Assembly (NCBI RefSeq): GCF_033546935.1
Contig: NZ_CP137854.1
Location: 4,650,001-4,714,000 of the forward strand
DNA from: Xylophilus sp. GOD-11R
GTDB lineage: Bacteria; Pseudomonadota; Gammaproteobacteria; Burkholderiales; Burkholderiaceae_C
Direction of reading: 5' to 3'
Length of the DNA stretch: 64,000 nucleotides
The position numbers and the translations under genes are program-made. Each line of letters begins with the position of its first letter. Position 1 is the stretch's first letter. Below the pieces are notes generated by a model. It saw nothing but the letters and a program-made list of their open reading frames with translations, was not told the origin of the DNA and did not search any database. Shown one piece after another: positions 1 to 9,654 of this stretch.

Positions 1-1
1 T

Positions 2-493
2 CGCCAGCTGTACGACCTGGTGAAGATGGGACCGACTTCTGCCAACTGCTCGCCCGCGCGCTTCGTGTTCGTTCGCAGCGCCGAGGGCAAGCAGAAGCTG
101 GCGCCGTCGCTGTCCAAGGGCAACCTCGACAAGACCATGACCGCGCCGGTCACCGTCATCGCCGCGTGGGACAGCGAGTTCTACGAAAAATTGCCCACCC
201 TCTTCCCGCACGGCGACGCGCGCAGCTGGTTCACCGGCAGCCCGGCCGTCGCCCACGAGACCGCCTTCCGCAACGCCAGCCTGCAGGCCGGCTACCTGAT
301 CGTGGCGGCACGTTCGCTGGGGCTGGACGCGGGGCCGATGTCGGGTTTCGAGAAGGACAAGGTCGATGCCGCGTTCTTCGAGGGCACGACCTGGAAGACC
401 AACCTGCTGATCAACCTCGGCCACGGCGATCCGGCCAAGGTTTTCGGCCGGCTGCCGAGGCTGGCCTTCGACGAAGCCTGCCGCCTGGACTGA
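2..493 (+). CDS. rutE: RutE-like malonic semialdehyde reductase, 5' partial
   Basis: This is the C-terminal part of a nitroreductase-family protein; the frame is open to the window edge, so the start lies outside. Known role of the family: RutE reduces malonic semialdehyde to 3-hydroxypropionate at the end of the Rut uracil degradation pathway, in the cytoplasm, using FMN and NAD(P)H. Visible features are the nitroreductase stretch [14 protein letters not shown] and a C-terminal segment with [10 protein letters not shown] and [10 protein letters not shown], both typical of RutE. It is followed after 7 bp by rutF, which supports the assignment. A general nitroreductase is the alternative, but the neighbour makes RutE much more likely. 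Confidence 0.85.
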   Translation, partial: RQLYDLVKMGPTSANCSPARFVFVRSAEGKQKLAPSLSKGNLDKTMTAPVTVIAAWDSEFYEKLPTLFPHGDARSWFTGSPAVAHETAFRNASLQAGYLIVAARSLGLDAGPMSGFEKDKVDAAFFEGTTWKTNLLINLGHGDPAKVFGRLPRLAFDEACRLD

Positions 494-500
494 CGACGCC

Positions 501-1019
501 ATGACCACCAGCACCACCGCCCTCGCCGGCCCGGTCGCCAAGGCCGATTTCCGCAACGCCATGGCCCGGCTGGGCGCGGCGGTGAACATCATCACCACCG
601 ACGGCCCGGCCGGCCGCGCCGGCTTCACCGCCTCGGCGGTCTGCAGCGTGACCGACGAGCCGCCGACGCTGCTGGTCTGCCTCAACCGCAGCGCCTCGGT
701 GTATGCCGCCGTCAAGCAGAACGCGGTGCTGTGCGTGAATGCGCTGGCTGCCGGGCACCAGGCCATTTCCGACCTGTTCGGCGGCAAGACGCCGATGGCC
801 GAGCGCTTCGCCGCCGCCGACTGGGAAAACGGCCCGACCGGCTCGCCGATGCTGGCCGATGCCACCGTGTCGTTCGACTGCCGCATCGCCAGCTGCACCG
901 CCGTCGGCACCCACGACGTGTTGTTCTGCGAGGTGATGGCCACCGCGGTAGGGGGTGCCACGCACGGGCTGGTGTATTTCGACCGGCGCTACCACGAGGT
1001 CGCGGCGTCGATCGTGTGA
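501..1019 (+). CDS. rutF: RutF-like NADH:FMN reductase
   Basis: 172-residue flavin reductase of the DIM6/NTAB family. In the Rut pathway RutF supplies reduced FMN to the uracil oxygenase RutA. The sequence shows the family hallmarks [16 protein letters not shown] near the N terminus, [23 protein letters not shown] as the flavin-binding core, and the C-terminal [11 protein letters not shown]. Length is normal for RutF. It lies 7 bp after rutE and ends 10 bp before a convergent GntR gene, so it is the last gene of the rut operon. Confidence 0.88.
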   Translation: MTTSTTALAGPVAKADFRNAMARLGAAVNIITTDGPAGRAGFTASAVCSVTDEPPTLLVCLNRSASVYAAVKQNAVLCVNALAAGHQAISDLFGGKTPMAERFAAADWENGPTGSPMLADATVSFDCRIASCTAVGTHDVLFCEVMATAVGGATHGLVYFDRRYHEVAASIV

Positions 1020-1029
1020 GCGGGCCGGC

Positions 1030-1707
1030 TCAGCGCGCGAGCATCGCCGACAGCGAGGCGATGTCGCTGGCCAGCGCGGCGATGTGGCCGCCCATGGCGC
1101 GGCGCGCGGCTTCGGGGTCCATGGCAAAGATCGCCTCGACGATGGCGGTGTGCTCGCGCAGCGATTTCTGGATCGAGCCTTCGTGGTAGGAGATCTGCCG
1201 GCGGAAGGGCTCCAGGCGCACGCGCAGCGCGCGCGCCTGGCGCAGCAGGTAGCCGTTGTGCGCGGCGCTGTAGATGGCATCGTGAAAGCGCACGTTGGCC
1301 GCATAGAAGCCAGCGGGGTCGAGCGGCTCCAGCGTGGCCTCGCAGTCGCCGCGCGCCTGGGCGATGGCGGCGCGGTCGGCGGCGTTGTGGCGGCGGGCCG
1401 CCATCTCGGCGCAGGCCACCTCGATCACCGACATCACCTCGATCATCTCGCCGATGGACTCCAGCGTGAGCGAGGCGACGTAGGCGCCCTGGTGTTGCCG
1501 CACCTCCAGCAGGCCGGTGGACGACAGTGCCTTGATCGCCTCGCGCACCGGCGTGCGCGACATGCCGAAACGCTCGGCGAGTTCCTCCTCGTCGAGCTTC
1601 TGGCCGGGCTTGAGCAGGCCCGAGAGGATGTCCTGCTCCAGTTGCAGCCGCAGGCTTTCGGTGCGGGTGCGCGCCCGGGGCAGACCGGGCAGTGTGGTCA
1701 GGCTCAT
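1030..1707 (-). CDS. GntR/FadR-type (FCD) transcriptional regulator
   Basis: 225-residue repressor-type regulator. An N-terminal winged helix-turn-helix (about residues 15-75, with ERFGMSRTPVREAIKAL as the recognition region) is followed by an FCD ligand-binding domain with the metal-binding histidines in FHDAIYSAAHN, SLREHTAIVEA and GGHIAAL. It is the last gene of a minus-strand run (binding protein, permease-ATPase, molybdoenzyme, regulator), 58 bp after the molybdoenzyme gene. I infer that it controls this operon, possibly through the paired palindromes at 7641-7672. The effector is unknown; FCD proteins usually bind small carboxylic acids. Confidence 0.85.
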   Translation of the reverse strand: MSLTTLPGLPRARTRTESLRLQLEQDILSGLLKPGQKLDEEELAERFGMSRTPVREAIKALSSTGLLEVRQHQGAYVASLTLESIGEMIEVMSVIEVACAEMAARRHNAADRAAIAQARGDCEATLEPLDPAGFYAANVRFHDAIYSAAHNGYLLRQARALRVRLEPFRRQISYHEGSIQKSLREHTAIVEAIFAMDPEAARRAMGGHIAALASDIASLSAMLAR

Positions 1708-1765
1708 GGTGTCGCCGCACTGCGCGGTGGGTGTCGGGCAGGCAGGGCGGATCTCCGGCGTTCGG

Positions 1766-4700
1766 TTAGAGGTTCAGGACCAGCGGCGTGAGCGGGATGC
1801 AGACGCAGGGCAGGCAGTGCTGCTCGTCGACCGGTGCGCTGCCCTCGGGGTGCGCGACCCGGCCTTCGGCGAGCGAAATTATGCAGCTTTCGCACTGCCC
1901 GGCGCGGCATCCGCTGGCGCCGGCGCGACCGGCCGCGGCCAGCTGATCGAGCAGCGATCCCTGGCCGGGCGTCCAGGTCATGCCGCCGCCCGAGATGGCG
2001 AAAGCGATGGCCCGGGGTTCCAGCGCCCGGTCGGCCGCGGGCAGCGACGACGGCCCGAATGCCTCGTGGTGCAGGGCAGACGCCGGCACCCCTGCCTGCG
2101 TCAGACCGGCCGACATCGCCGCCACCATCTCCCCCGGCCCGCACAGGTAGACCTCGGCGCCGGGAGTCCAGGCCCGGGCCACGTCCTCCACCGGAATCCG
2201 ACCCGGCCGCGCAGCGGCTTCGCCCGGCGCCGGAGCGCTGTGAAAGCTCAGCACGCGCAGCTGCGGCAGACCATCGCGCAGCGCCTCGATCTCTTCACGA
2301 AACGCGTGATCGCCGGCGGACCGTACCCCGTGGAACAACACGATCGGCCGGGTGGACGCACGCTGTCGGCAGTCGTGCAGCATGGCCAGCAGCGGCGTGA
2401 TGCCGATGCCCGCGCCGACCAGCAGCAAAGGCGCGTCCGGTCGCTCCACGGACGGATGGAACCGGCCCGCCGGCGCCTGCAGCCAGACGGTGCGGTCGAG
2501 GCCACCGCCGAGCGCGTGCAGCGCGCCCGACATCGCCCCCGCCCGCTTCACCGAGATGCGCCAGGCCCGCTCGTGCGACGGACCGGAGAGCGAATAGCAG
2601 CGCACCAGCGGCGCGGCGTCCGGCCGGTCGAGCCGCAGCGTGACGTGCTGGCCGCCCCGGTAGGCGGGCAGCGGCGAGCCGTCGCGCGGGATCAGGGTGA
2701 AGGACATCACGTCGGCCGTCTCGGCGGTCGTCGCGTCGATACGGAATTCGCGCCATCCGCTCCAGGCCCGGCTGCTCGTGCCGGCGCCCGGCAAGGGCCG
2801 GATCTCGCACAGCCCCGAGCGCAGTCCGATCGAGCCGCTGACCGGGTCGGCTTCGGCATCGCCGATGACCCGGTTGAGGTTGGCGCCTCTGTCGGCCATC
2901 GCGTCGGAAGCCGGCAGGCCGAGCCCCTCGTTGCCTTGCCACCAGCCGTATTGGGCGCAGACCACCCGCGCATCCAGCGAGCGGTCGAAGCGGGCGCGCA
3001 GGCGTGCGGTGCCGTGCGGCGTGCACAGTTCGACGTCCTCGCCCTCGGCGATGCCGCGTGCGGCCGCCGCATCGGGATGCAGGCTCACCTCCGGATGCGG
3101 CGCGCGTCGGCGCAGCGAGGCGATGTCGCGGTGCTGACCGTGGCAGAACTGCACCAGCTTGGCCGAGGTGAGCACCAGCGGGAAGTCGGCCCGTGCCGTG
3201 CCGATCGGCGACGCGGCCGGCTCGCGGAACACGGGCAGCGGCGGCTGGCCCTGCGCATGGAACACCTCGGAGTAGATCTCGACCAGCCCGGTGGCGGTGG
3301 CGAAGCCGTGCTGCTCGTAGGCGCGCCAGCGGGTCGGCGCCGGGTAATGCACGCCGCCGGGTCGCGCCCGCAGCGTGGCCAGGTCCAGGCCGGTGGGCGC
3401 CAGCACGTGGGCCAGGCCGGCCTCGATGTCACCGTCCCAGAACAGATGGCCCAGCCCGAGCCGGCGCGCGAGTTCGAACACCACGAAGCCGTCGGAGCGC
3501 GACTCGCCGCGTGGCGCGATCGCCGCCTGGCGCAACTGGATGTGCTGTTCGGCCGCGGCGCTGCCTTCGAAACCGACGCGCAGGGATTCGCGCTCCCACG
3601 GCGTGTTGATCGGCAGGAAGATGTCGGCATGAGCCGCCGTCGGGTTCATCACCACGTCGGCATGCACCATGAAGTCGAGCCCGGCGAGCGCCTGCGCGCC
3701 GCGCGCCGCGTTGGCATGGTTGACCAGGAAGTTGCGGCCGAAATTCACCAGGCCGCGCAGGCGATAGGGCTGGTGTTCGATCATGGCGCGGTACATGGTG
3801 TCGGCGCCGATCCAGCCGTGGCGCCCCGGCCCCAGCGCGGAGCGTTCGAGCTCGATGCATTTGTCGCGCTGTTCTGCATCCAGCATGGCGGCGGCCGACA
3901 CGTCGTTGGCCGGTGGCTTGCCGAACACCACGTTGCCGCCCGGCGCGTCGATGCTGCCGGTGAGCGCCATCAGGATCGCCAGGGCGCGGTCTGTCTGGGT
4001 GGCGTTGGTGTGCTGGCCGATGCCGCTCCAGGCGTAGTAGCTGACCGGGCCGCTTTCGTGCAGCAGGCGGGCGGTTTGTTCCAGCTGCTCGCGGCCGACC
4101 CAGCAGAGCTGCTCCACGCGCTCGGGCGGATAGTCGGCGCACAGCCGCTCGTAGCCGATGAAGGCGGTTTCGCAATGCACCGCGGAACCGTCGGCCAGCG
4201 TCAGCGACGGCGAAGCGCGCAACACGGGCGGGTTCGCGTCGGCAAAGGTGCGGGAGGCGCGCCGGTAGCGCAGCGGCTGGTCGGCCTCGGACCAGGCGAC
4301 CAGGTCCTGCGCGTCGCCGCTGTCGTCGCCCCAGAGTTCGGCAGCGCGCAGGAAGCGCCCGGTATCGGTGCGCACCAGCAGCGGGCCGTTGCTCCATCGA
4401 CGGACGAAGCCTTGGTCGAACCAGCCGTGCCGCAGCATCTGGTGGGCAATGCCCAGGGCCAGTGCGCCATCGGCGCCGGGGCGCACCCGCAGCCACTGGT
4501 CGGCACGGGCGGCGAAGCCGGCACGGCGCGGGTCCACCACGATCAGCCGGGCGCCGCGCTTCATCGCCGCGCCGGTGGCCGTGGCGTGGTCGAGCCAGGC
4601 GGCGCTGGGGTTGTGGCCCCAGAGCACCACGCAGCCGGTGTTGGCGAAATCGGGCGAGGCGATCGAGCGACCCACCGTATAGGCGTGCGCATGGTCCTTG

Positions 4701-5137
4701 TGCCAGTTGCAGACCTCCACGCCGTAGGCCACGTTGGGCGAGCCGAAGGCGTTGGTGAAGCGCTCCACCCAGCGCAGGTCGTCGGAGAACGGGGTGCCGC
4801 TCGGCGTGGTCCAGCCGAAGGCGACGCTTTCGGCGCCGTTCTCGCGCCGGAGCCGGTCGAGCGCCTCGGCGGTGCGGTCGAGCGCCTCGTCCCAGCCGAT
4901 GCGCACCCAGCCCGGATCGGGGTCGCCCTTGGGGCGTGTGCGCCGCAGCGGATGCAGCTGGCGTGAGGGGCGATAGACGATTTCGGCGGCCGCCCTGCCC
5001 TTGACGCACAGGGCCACGCCGGTGGGATGCGAGGGGTCGGGCTCCTGACCGATGAATTCGCCGTCGCGGGTCACCATGACCGAGCCGCAGCGTGACTTGC
5101 ACAGGGCGCAGAAACCGGGGGTGCGGATCTCGCTCAT
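1766..5137 (-). CDS. Molybdopterin oxidoreductase fused to FNR-type reductase and 2Fe-2S domain
   Basis: 1123-residue predicted cytoplasmic enzyme with two fused parts. Residues 1 to about 770 are a bis-MGD molybdoenzyme of the DMSO reductase superfamily: 4Fe-4S cysteines C10, C13, C17 and C44, and a probable molybdenum-ligand cysteine C143 in the context [15 protein letters not shown], like thiosulfate/polysulfide reductases. Residues from about 790 form a flavin reductase (RCYSLSG at 846, NAD-binding GAGIGITP at 908, CGPG at 1002), then a plant-type 2Fe-2S ferredoxin (C1077, C1082, C1085, final Cys near 1108-1113). This resembles phthalate dioxygenase reductase joined to a molybdoenzyme, so NAD(P)H electrons could reach Mo within one chain. 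No Tat signal is visible. The start overlaps the upstream ABC gene by 4 bp. The substrate is unknown; the operon also encodes amino-acid-type uptake. Confidence 0.85.
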   Translation of the reverse strand: MSEIRTPGFCALCKSRCGSVMVTRDGEFIGQEPDPSHPTGVALCVKGRAAAEIVYRPSRQLHPLRRTRPKGDPDPGWVRIGWDEALDRTAEALDRLRRENGAESVAFGWTTPSGTPFSDDLRWVERFTNAFGSPNVAYGVEVCNWHKDHAHAYTVGRSIASPDFANTGCVVLWGHNPSAAWLDHATATGAAMKRGARLIVVDPRRAGFAARADQWLRVRPGADGALALGIAHQMLRHGWFDQGFVRRWSNGPLLVRTDTGRFLRAAELWGDDSGDAQDLVAWSEADQPLRYRRASRTFADANPPVLRASPSLTLADGSAVHCETAFIGYERLCADYPPERVEQLCWVGREQLEQTARLLHESGPVSYYAWSGIGQHTNATQTDRALAILMALTGSIDAPGGNVVFGKPPANDVSAAAMLDAEQRDKCIELERSALGPGRHGWIGADTMYRAMIEHQPYRLRGLVNFGRNFLVNHANAARGAQALAGLDFMVHADVVMNPTAAHADIFLPINTPWERESLRVGFEGSAAAEQHIQLRQAAIAPRGESRSDGFVVFELARRLGLGHLFWDGDIEAGLAHVLAPTGLDLATLRARPGGVHYPAPTRWRAYEQHGFATATGLVEIYSEVFHAQGQPPLPVFREPAASPIGTARADFPLVLTSAKLVQFCHGQHRDIASLRRRAPHPEVSLHPDAAAARGIAEGEDVELCTPHGTARLRARFDRSLDARVVCAQYGWWQGNEGLGLPASDAMADRGANLNRVIGDAEADPVSGSIGLRSGLCEIRPLPGAGTSSRAWSGWREFRIDATTAETADVMSFTLIPRDGSPLPAYRGGQHVTLRLDRPDAAPLVRCYSLSGPSHERAWRISVKRAGAMSGALHALGGGLDRTVWLQAPAGRFHPSVERPDAPLLLVGAGIGITPLLAMLHDCRQRASTRPIVLFHGVRSAGDHAFREEIEALRDGLPQLRVLSFHSAPAPGEAAARPGRIPVEDVARAWTPGAEVYLCGPGEMVAAMSAGLTQAGVPASALHHEAFGPSSLPAADRALEPRAIAFAISGGGMTWTPGQGSLLDQLAAAGRAGASGCRAGQCESCIISLAEGRVAHPEGSAPVDEQHCLPCVCIPLTPLVLNL

Positions 5138-6717
5138 GCCGCCTGACCCTCGATGGCGATGCCCACGCCAGCCGGCTCGGCCAGGCCCAGGAAGCGCCGG
5201 GTGCGTTCGTGGCGCGGTGCATCGATCACCTGCTCCGGCGGCCCCTGCTCGATCACCCGGCCGCCATCCATGAAGACCACCCGGTCGGCCACCTCGCGCG
5301 CGAAGCGGATCTCGTGGGTGACGACGATCATCGTCATGCCGGCGGCCGCCAGCCGGCGCATCACCGCCAGCACTTCGCCGACGCGTTCGGGGTCGAGAGC
5401 GGACGTGGGCTCGTCGAACAGCATGACCCGTGGCGATATGGCCAGGGCGCGCGCGATCGCCACCCGCTGCTGCTGCCCGCCGGAGAGCCGGTGCGGCAGG
5501 TGGCCGGCGTGCGCCGACAGCCCGACCTCGGCGAGCAGACGCTCGGCGGTGGCGCGCGCCTGCGCGGCGCTCGCGCCATGCACGCGCATCGGTGCCTCCA
5601 TCACGTTCTCCAGGGCGGTCATGTGGGCGAACAGGGCGAAGTGCTGGAACACCATGCTGATGCGCGCCCGGGCCCGTGCGGCGGCGAGGTCGTGGCGCGG
5701 CTTCATCACGCCGAGCGGCGTGCGCTCGTAGCCCACGTATTCGCCCGCGACGGTGATCTCGCCGTGGTCCATCGGCTCCAGGTGGTTGACCATGCGCAGG
5801 AAGGTGCTCTTGCCCGACCCGCTAGGGCCGAGCAGGACCACCACCTCGCCGGCGGCCACGTCGAGGTCGATGCCCTGCAGCACCTCGCGGCCCTCGTACT
5901 GCTTCTGGACGTTGCGGCATTCGATCAGCGGCCGTCCCGTGGCCAGCGGCGGCACGCGGCCGATCAGGTCTTCGAGCCAGCGGCCGTCGCCCGCCGGGGA
6001 ACGCGGGGAGGGCGCGGACGATGGTGTCGGCGCCTCCGGTGGCGCGGCCCGGCGATCCAGGTCGAGGCGTTTTTCGCACCAGGCCTGTGCCAGCGAGATC
6101 ACGCTGGTCATCAGCAGGTAGAGCACCGCCGCCGCCGCGAAGACGACGAAGAAGCGGAAGTTCTGCCCCACCACCTGCTGGGCGCGGAAGGTGAGTTCCT
6201 GCACGAAGACGATGGAGGCGATCGAGGTCAGCTTGAGCATGCTGATCACGTCGTTGCCGACGCCCGGCATGATGGTCCGCATCGCCTGCGGCAGCACGAT
6301 GCGGCGCAGCGTCAGCAGCGGCCCCATGCCGAGCGAGGTGGCCGCCAGGGCCTGGCTGCGGGCCACCGACTGGATGCCGCCACGGATATTTTCCGCACTG
6401 AAGGCGGCTTGGTTCAGGCCGAATCCGATGACCGCGGTGGCGAAGCTGTCGAGCTTGATGCCCAGGGCGGGCAACGCGTCGAAGATGAAGACCAGCTGCA
6501 GCAGTTGCGGCGTGCCGCGCATGAACCAGATGTAGCTCCAGGCCGCATGCCGCACCGCCGCGAAGCGCGACAGCCGCATCAGCGCCAGCCCCAGGCCGAG
6601 CACCAGCCCCATGACCATGGCCAGCACGGTGATCTGGATCGCGATCCAGGCGCCGCCCCACAGGAAGCCCGAGGCGAGATAGGAGAAGAACTCCTGCAGG
6701 ACGGAAGTCGAGCTCAT
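5134..6717 (-). CDS. Polar amino acid ABC transporter, fused permease and ATPase
   Basis: 527 residues combining a GlnP/HisM-type permease (residues 1 to about 220, several membrane segments; EAA-like loop near [20 protein letters not shown]) with a GlnQ-type ATPase (from about 265). ATPase motifs are complete: Walker [10 protein letters not shown], signature LSGGQQQR, Walker [13 protein letters not shown], and the switch histidine in VVTHE. A proline/serine-rich linker joins the halves. The family imports polar amino acids or related small compounds. The ATGA overlap with the molybdoenzyme gene and the binding-protein gene 12 bp upstream show one operon, suggesting the transporter imports the molybdoenzyme's substrate; that link is inference. 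Confidence 0.88.
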   Translation of the reverse strand: MSSTSVLQEFFSYLASGFLWGGAWIAIQITVLAMVMGLVLGLGLALMRLSRFAAVRHAAWSYIWFMRGTPQLLQLVFIFDALPALGIKLDSFATAVIGFGLNQAAFSAENIRGGIQSVARSQALAATSLGMGPLLTLRRIVLPQAMRTIMPGVGNDVISMLKLTSIASIVFVQELTFRAQQVVGQNFRFFVVFAAAAVLYLLMTSVISLAQAWCEKRLDLDRRAAPPEAPTPSSAPSPRSPAGDGRWLEDLIGRVPPLATGRPLIECRNVQKQYEGREVLQGIDLDVAAGEVVVLLGPSGSGKSTFLRMVNHLEPMDHGEITVAGEYVGYERTPLGVMKPRHDLAAARARARISMVFQHFALFAHMTALENVMEAPMRVHGASAAQARATAERLLAEVGLSAHAGHLPHRLSGGQQQRVAIARALAISPRVMLFDEPTSALDPERVGEVLAVMRRLAAAGMTMIVVTHEIRFAREVADRVVFMDGGRVIEQGPPEQVIDAPRHERTRRFLGLAEPAGVGIAIEGQAA

Positions 6718-6729
6718 GGGCGGTCCGGC

Positions 6730-7596
6730 TTATTCCGTCTTGATGGTGGTGGGCGATACCAGGCCCGCGTCCACGCCGTACTTGTGGAAGATCTTCTTCT
6801 GCTCGCCCGACGCCTGCACCGCCGCCAGGCCTTCATGCACCAGCCGCAGCAGCTCCGGCCGGTTCTTGGCCACGGCGACGCCGATCAGGTAGCCGTCCAT
6901 CACGGCGAAGCCACGCGCGAACTTCTGCTTCTGGGTGGAGGCCAGGTTGTCGACGAAGCCGAGGTCCCACAGGATCGCGTCGGTGCGGCCGCTCTCCAGC
7001 AGCCGCAGGCCGGCGGCCAGGTCCTGGAAGGGCATGGCGACGATGGCCGGCTTGCCCGAGGCCACGCAGGCCTCGCTCTGCTTGCGGGTCACGCCCTCGT
7101 TGCTGCTGCCGATGGCGAACGACACGGTCTGCCCGCAGAGTCCGGGTAAGCCGTCGATCTTTTTCGGATTGCCGGCCGGCACCAGCGCGCCGGTCGCCGC
7201 CGTCATGTAGGTGGCGAAGTCCACCACCTTGGCCCGCTCGGGCTTGTAGTAGAGATCGTCCCACATCAGGTCGAGCTGGCCGCTCTGCACCGCCGGCAGC
7301 AGGCCGGACCAGGCGCCGGGCACGAACTCGAACTTCACGCCCGCGCAGTCCATGACCGCCTTGGCGAGTTCGGCATCGACGCCGACCAGTTTCGAGAAAT
7401 CGTTCGCGTCGCGAAAGACGTAAGGCGGCGTCTGGGGATCGGCACCGATGCGGAGGGTCTTGCCGGCCAGCGTGGGGTATTTCTGGGCGGCCTTCGCCGG
7501 CTCGCAAGCCGCGTCCGCTGCCCAGGCGGCGGTGGAGGACAGGCCCGCGAGGGCGATGGCGATGGCCAGGCGGCCGATCCTGCGTTGCAAGCTCAT
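6730..7596 (-). CDS. Amino-acid-type ABC transporter periplasmic binding protein
   Basis: 288-residue SBP family 3 protein. I chose the ATG at 7596 because it is preceded by GGAG about 7 nt upstream and begins a good signal peptide (MSLQRRIGRLAIAIALAGL, cleavage near AWA-AD). The mature part has family signatures LRIGADPQTPPYVFRD and DLMWDDLYYKPERAKVVDFATY. It would deliver ligand to the fused permease-ATPase encoded 12 bp downstream. An in-frame extension to 7833 is open but has no signal peptide at its start. First gene of the four-gene operon; its promoter region carries paired palindromes. Confidence 0.88.
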   Translation of the reverse strand: MSLQRRIGRLAIAIALAGLSSTAAWAADAACEPAKAAQKYPTLAGKTLRIGADPQTPPYVFRDANDFSKLVGVDAELAKAVMDCAGVKFEFVPGAWSGLLPAVQSGQLDLMWDDLYYKPERAKVVDFATYMTAATGALVPAGNPKKIDGLPGLCGQTVSFAIGSSNEGVTRKQSEACVASGKPAIVAMPFQDLAAGLRLLESGRTDAILWDLGFVDNLASTQKQKFARGFAVMDGYLIGVAVAKNRPELLRLVHEGLAAVQASGEQKKIFHKYGVDAGLVSPTTIKTE

Positions 7597-8396
7597 GGAA
7601 AAACGCTCCGGTGATGGAAAGTCGACGGGACGGACTACAAGATTATGCAATCCTAAAATTATTGGATGCAATTGCCGTGCCCAGTCGGTGTCGATGGATG
7701 CTGTGACGCCACGAGGGTGGTTCGAGGGGCCAGGCAGGGCGCTGGTCATGGCCACCGGCCCTGCTAGGGCACTCAGATGGGGAGTCAATGAGCCCAGCGA
7801 CCAAAGGTGGGGCTGGCGGGATGGATAGGCCATGTGGCGCGTCGCGCCGATGCAGCACGCGGCGCATGTCGCTCGCCGGTCACCGGCCCCGGCGATAGAC
7901 CCGAGAAAGGCGCTGCGCGATGCCGTCGATTATTCTGATTATTGGCAGGATTTTATCAACTTCACTCTGAACATTATCAAACCATCCAGGTTCATATTTA
8001 CCCACATGCGGAAGGCGCGACCGAATAATTGAATAGGCAGATTGAAAACGCGCAGCACCAAATCCATCCGATCCGGAGCATTCGAGAGCCGGCAACACGC
8101 CCCGAACCCGCACGACACGGTGCTTTCCAGCTGACCGGCCCTTTTCTACCCTGGGAGCAATCCGACCTTTTCATTTCAGCCGGATAATGATTTCCAAGGG
8201 TTTACGCTTATATTTCAAAACGTATCGACACAAGTCGTTTCAAATCCAAGCAGCACCGAAGCTGACCGCAAGCTGATTTTCCTGCGAGTCCTTGGAATGC
8301 ACCGGCTCATTACCCCGCAGCAGAAACGGACGGGACACACTCGCGTCCAGCGCGGTCTCGAAGTGAGACCGCCTTCACCGGATGCGAAGGCTTTCC
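7597..8396. other. Intergenic region, partly AT-rich
   Basis: An 800-bp stretch with no gene I can support, between the divergent binding-protein operon and the KGG gene. The left end (7597-7680) holds the operon promoter and paired palindromes. About 7920-8040 and 8165-8265 are clearly more AT-rich than the surroundings and include a direct repeat GATTATTctGATTATT near 7925. Small open frames exist on both strands but have no recognisable domain or good ribosome binding site. It may be regulatory DNA or an eroded acquired fragment. Confidence 0.5.
7641..7672 (-). promoter_or_regulatory. Paired 12-bp palindromes over the molybdoenzyme/ABC operon promoter
   Basis: Read on the minus strand, ATTGCATCCAAT (7672-7661) and GATTGCATAATC (7652-7641) each have 4-bp inverted ends around TGCATCC/TGCATAA-type cores, with centres 20 bp apart (two helical turns). 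A weak promoter overlaps them: TTGCAT as -35, 18 bp, CATAAT as -10. This is the layout of a repressor operator, and the GntR regulator in the same operon is the obvious candidate. Protein binding is inferred only. Confidence 0.55.
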
Positions 8397-8693
8397 ATGA
8401 CGGCCCATTTCCAAGACCCACCCGCACCGCCGCCGCCGCCGCCGCCGAAGTTGCGGCGTGGTTTCGCCTCCATGGACCCCGACCGGCTGCGCGACATCTC
8501 GAGCAAGGGCGGCAGTGCGCCACATCGATCGTCCAAACGCGGCTTCGCCCTGATGGACGAGAGCCGCCGGCAGGAGGTGTCGCGCAAGGGGCTGGAAGCG
8601 CGGCGCGTGCGCATTCCCGTCTCGACGGACCCGGCGGCACCGCGGCCGGACGCGGTGCCGCCCGCCCCGCACGACGCGGAAACCGCGCCATGA
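8397..8693 (+). CDS. KGG-motif stress protein with a proline run
   Basis: 98-residue small basic protein. Two copies of the KGG (YciG/Con-10-like) motif are visible: RRGFASMDPDRLRDISSKGG and KRGFALMDESRRQEVSRKGL. Family members are stress-induced and poorly understood. I chose the ATG at 8397 because GAAGG lies 6 nt upstream; an ATG at 8382 is in frame but has no such site. Residues 8-17 contain seven consecutive prolines, a likely ribosome-stalling, EF-P-dependent run. Its stop overlaps the start of the next gene (ATGA), so the two are co-translated. Confidence 0.7.
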   Translation: MTAHFQDPPAPPPPPPPKLRRGFASMDPDRLRDISSKGGSAPHRSSKRGFALMDESRRQEVSRKGLEARRVRIPVSTDPAAPRPDAVPPAPHDAETAP

Positions 8694-9040
8694 AACGCAT
8701 CGCCACCTGCGCAGCGACGGCCTTGGCCGTGGTCGTCCTGTACGCCGCGCCGGTCGCCGACCGCCCCGACGTGGCCGCCGCCCGCGCCGCGTACTGGCAA
8801 TGCGCCACGCTCGCGGTGCCGGACGTCATCGCCCGCATGACCGATCCCCGCCTGGCCGCCATCGCCGCCGTCGACCGCTGCCAGACCGAACACCTGGCGC
8901 TGGCCGGCCACTACGCGCTCGGCCATCCGGGCGCGCGCGACGTCGGCACCTTCGCCGCCGAGGCGCGCAAACGCCTGATCGACGACATCGCCCGCTGGAT
9001 GACCGACCTGGAGACGATGGTCGTCGAGCGCGGCGAATGA
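8690..9040 (+). CDS. Small secreted protein of unknown function
   Basis: 116 residues beginning with a signal-like segment (MKRIATCAATALAVVVLYAAP). The mature part is alpha-helical in composition, with two cysteines (WQCATL and DRCQTE) that could form a disulfide. I do not recognise the family. The start overlaps the stop of the KGG gene by 4 bp, so it is probably in the same operon and expressed under the same stress conditions. Confidence 0.6.
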   Translation: MKRIATCAATALAVVVLYAAPVADRPDVAAARAAYWQCATLAVPDVIARMTDPRLAAIAAVDRCQTEHLALAGHYALGHPGARDVGTFAAEARKRLIDDIARWMTDLETMVVERGE

Positions 9041-9108
9041 CCGGGCGGCGCGCTCGGCGAGCCGGACATGGCCCAATGGCTATTCGTCCTTTCACTCGCC
9101 GAACGCCC

Positions 9109-9648
9109 ATGCCGAACCTGCAAGACATTCCCCTGAGCCGCATCGACGGCAGCCCGAGCCGCCTCGCCGATTTCGCCGGCCGGGTGCTGCTGGTGGTCAA
9201 CGTGGCCTCCAAGTGCGGACTGACGCCGCAATACGCCGGACTGCAGTCGCTCTACGCCGCCCGCAAGGCCGAAGGCCTCGACGTGCTGGGCTTTCCGGCC
9301 AACGACTTCAAGGGCCAGGAGCCGGGCAGCAACGAGGAGATCGCCGGTTTCTGCTCGCTGACCTACGACGTGAGCTTTCCGATGTTCGCCAAGGTGGTGG
9401 CGACCGGTGCCGACCGCCATCCGCTGTATTCGGCGCTGATCGCCGCGCAACCCGAGTCGATCGGCGAAGGCCCGATGCGCGACAAGCTCAAGGGCTTCGG
9501 CGTGGATCCCGCCGACCGCACCGAAGTGCTGTGGAATTTTGAAAAATTCCTGATCGGCCGCGACGGCCAGGTGCTGGCGCGCTTCGCGCCGGACGTCACC
9601 GCAGACGACCCGCGCGTGGTCGCGGCCATCGACGCCGCCCTGCGCTGA
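9109..9648 (+). CDS. Glutathione peroxidase family protein
   Basis: 179-residue thiol peroxidase that reduces hydrogen peroxide and organic hydroperoxides in the cytoplasm. The catalytic tetrad is visible: C36 in NVASKCGLTPQY, Q70 in FPANDFKGQEPG, W142 and N143 in LWNFEKFLIG. C82 (GFCSLTYDV) matches the resolving cysteine of thioredoxin-dependent members, so it may use thioredoxin rather than glutathione. It has cysteine, not selenocysteine. An in-frame ATG at 9075 would add 11 residues that do not belong to the conserved fold. Confidence 0.9.
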   Translation: MPNLQDIPLSRIDGSPSRLADFAGRVLLVVNVASKCGLTPQYAGLQSLYAARKAEGLDVLGFPANDFKGQEPGSNEEIAGFCSLTYDVSFPMFAKVVATGADRHPLYSALIAAQPESIGEGPMRDKLKGFGVDPADRTEVLWNFEKFLIGRDGQVLARFAPDVTADDPRVVAAIDAALR

Positions 9649-9654
9649 ACGGCG

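Noticed and set aside
1517..4966. 1149-residue open frame on the plus strand opposite the molybdoenzyme
   Set aside because: It is the GC-bias shadow of the true minus-strand gene: low-complexity Arg/Ala/Gly/His composition and no domain.
7832..8113. Small genes in the intergenic region (66 and 77 residues, opposite strands)
   Set aside because: No ribosome binding site, domain or codon-use support.
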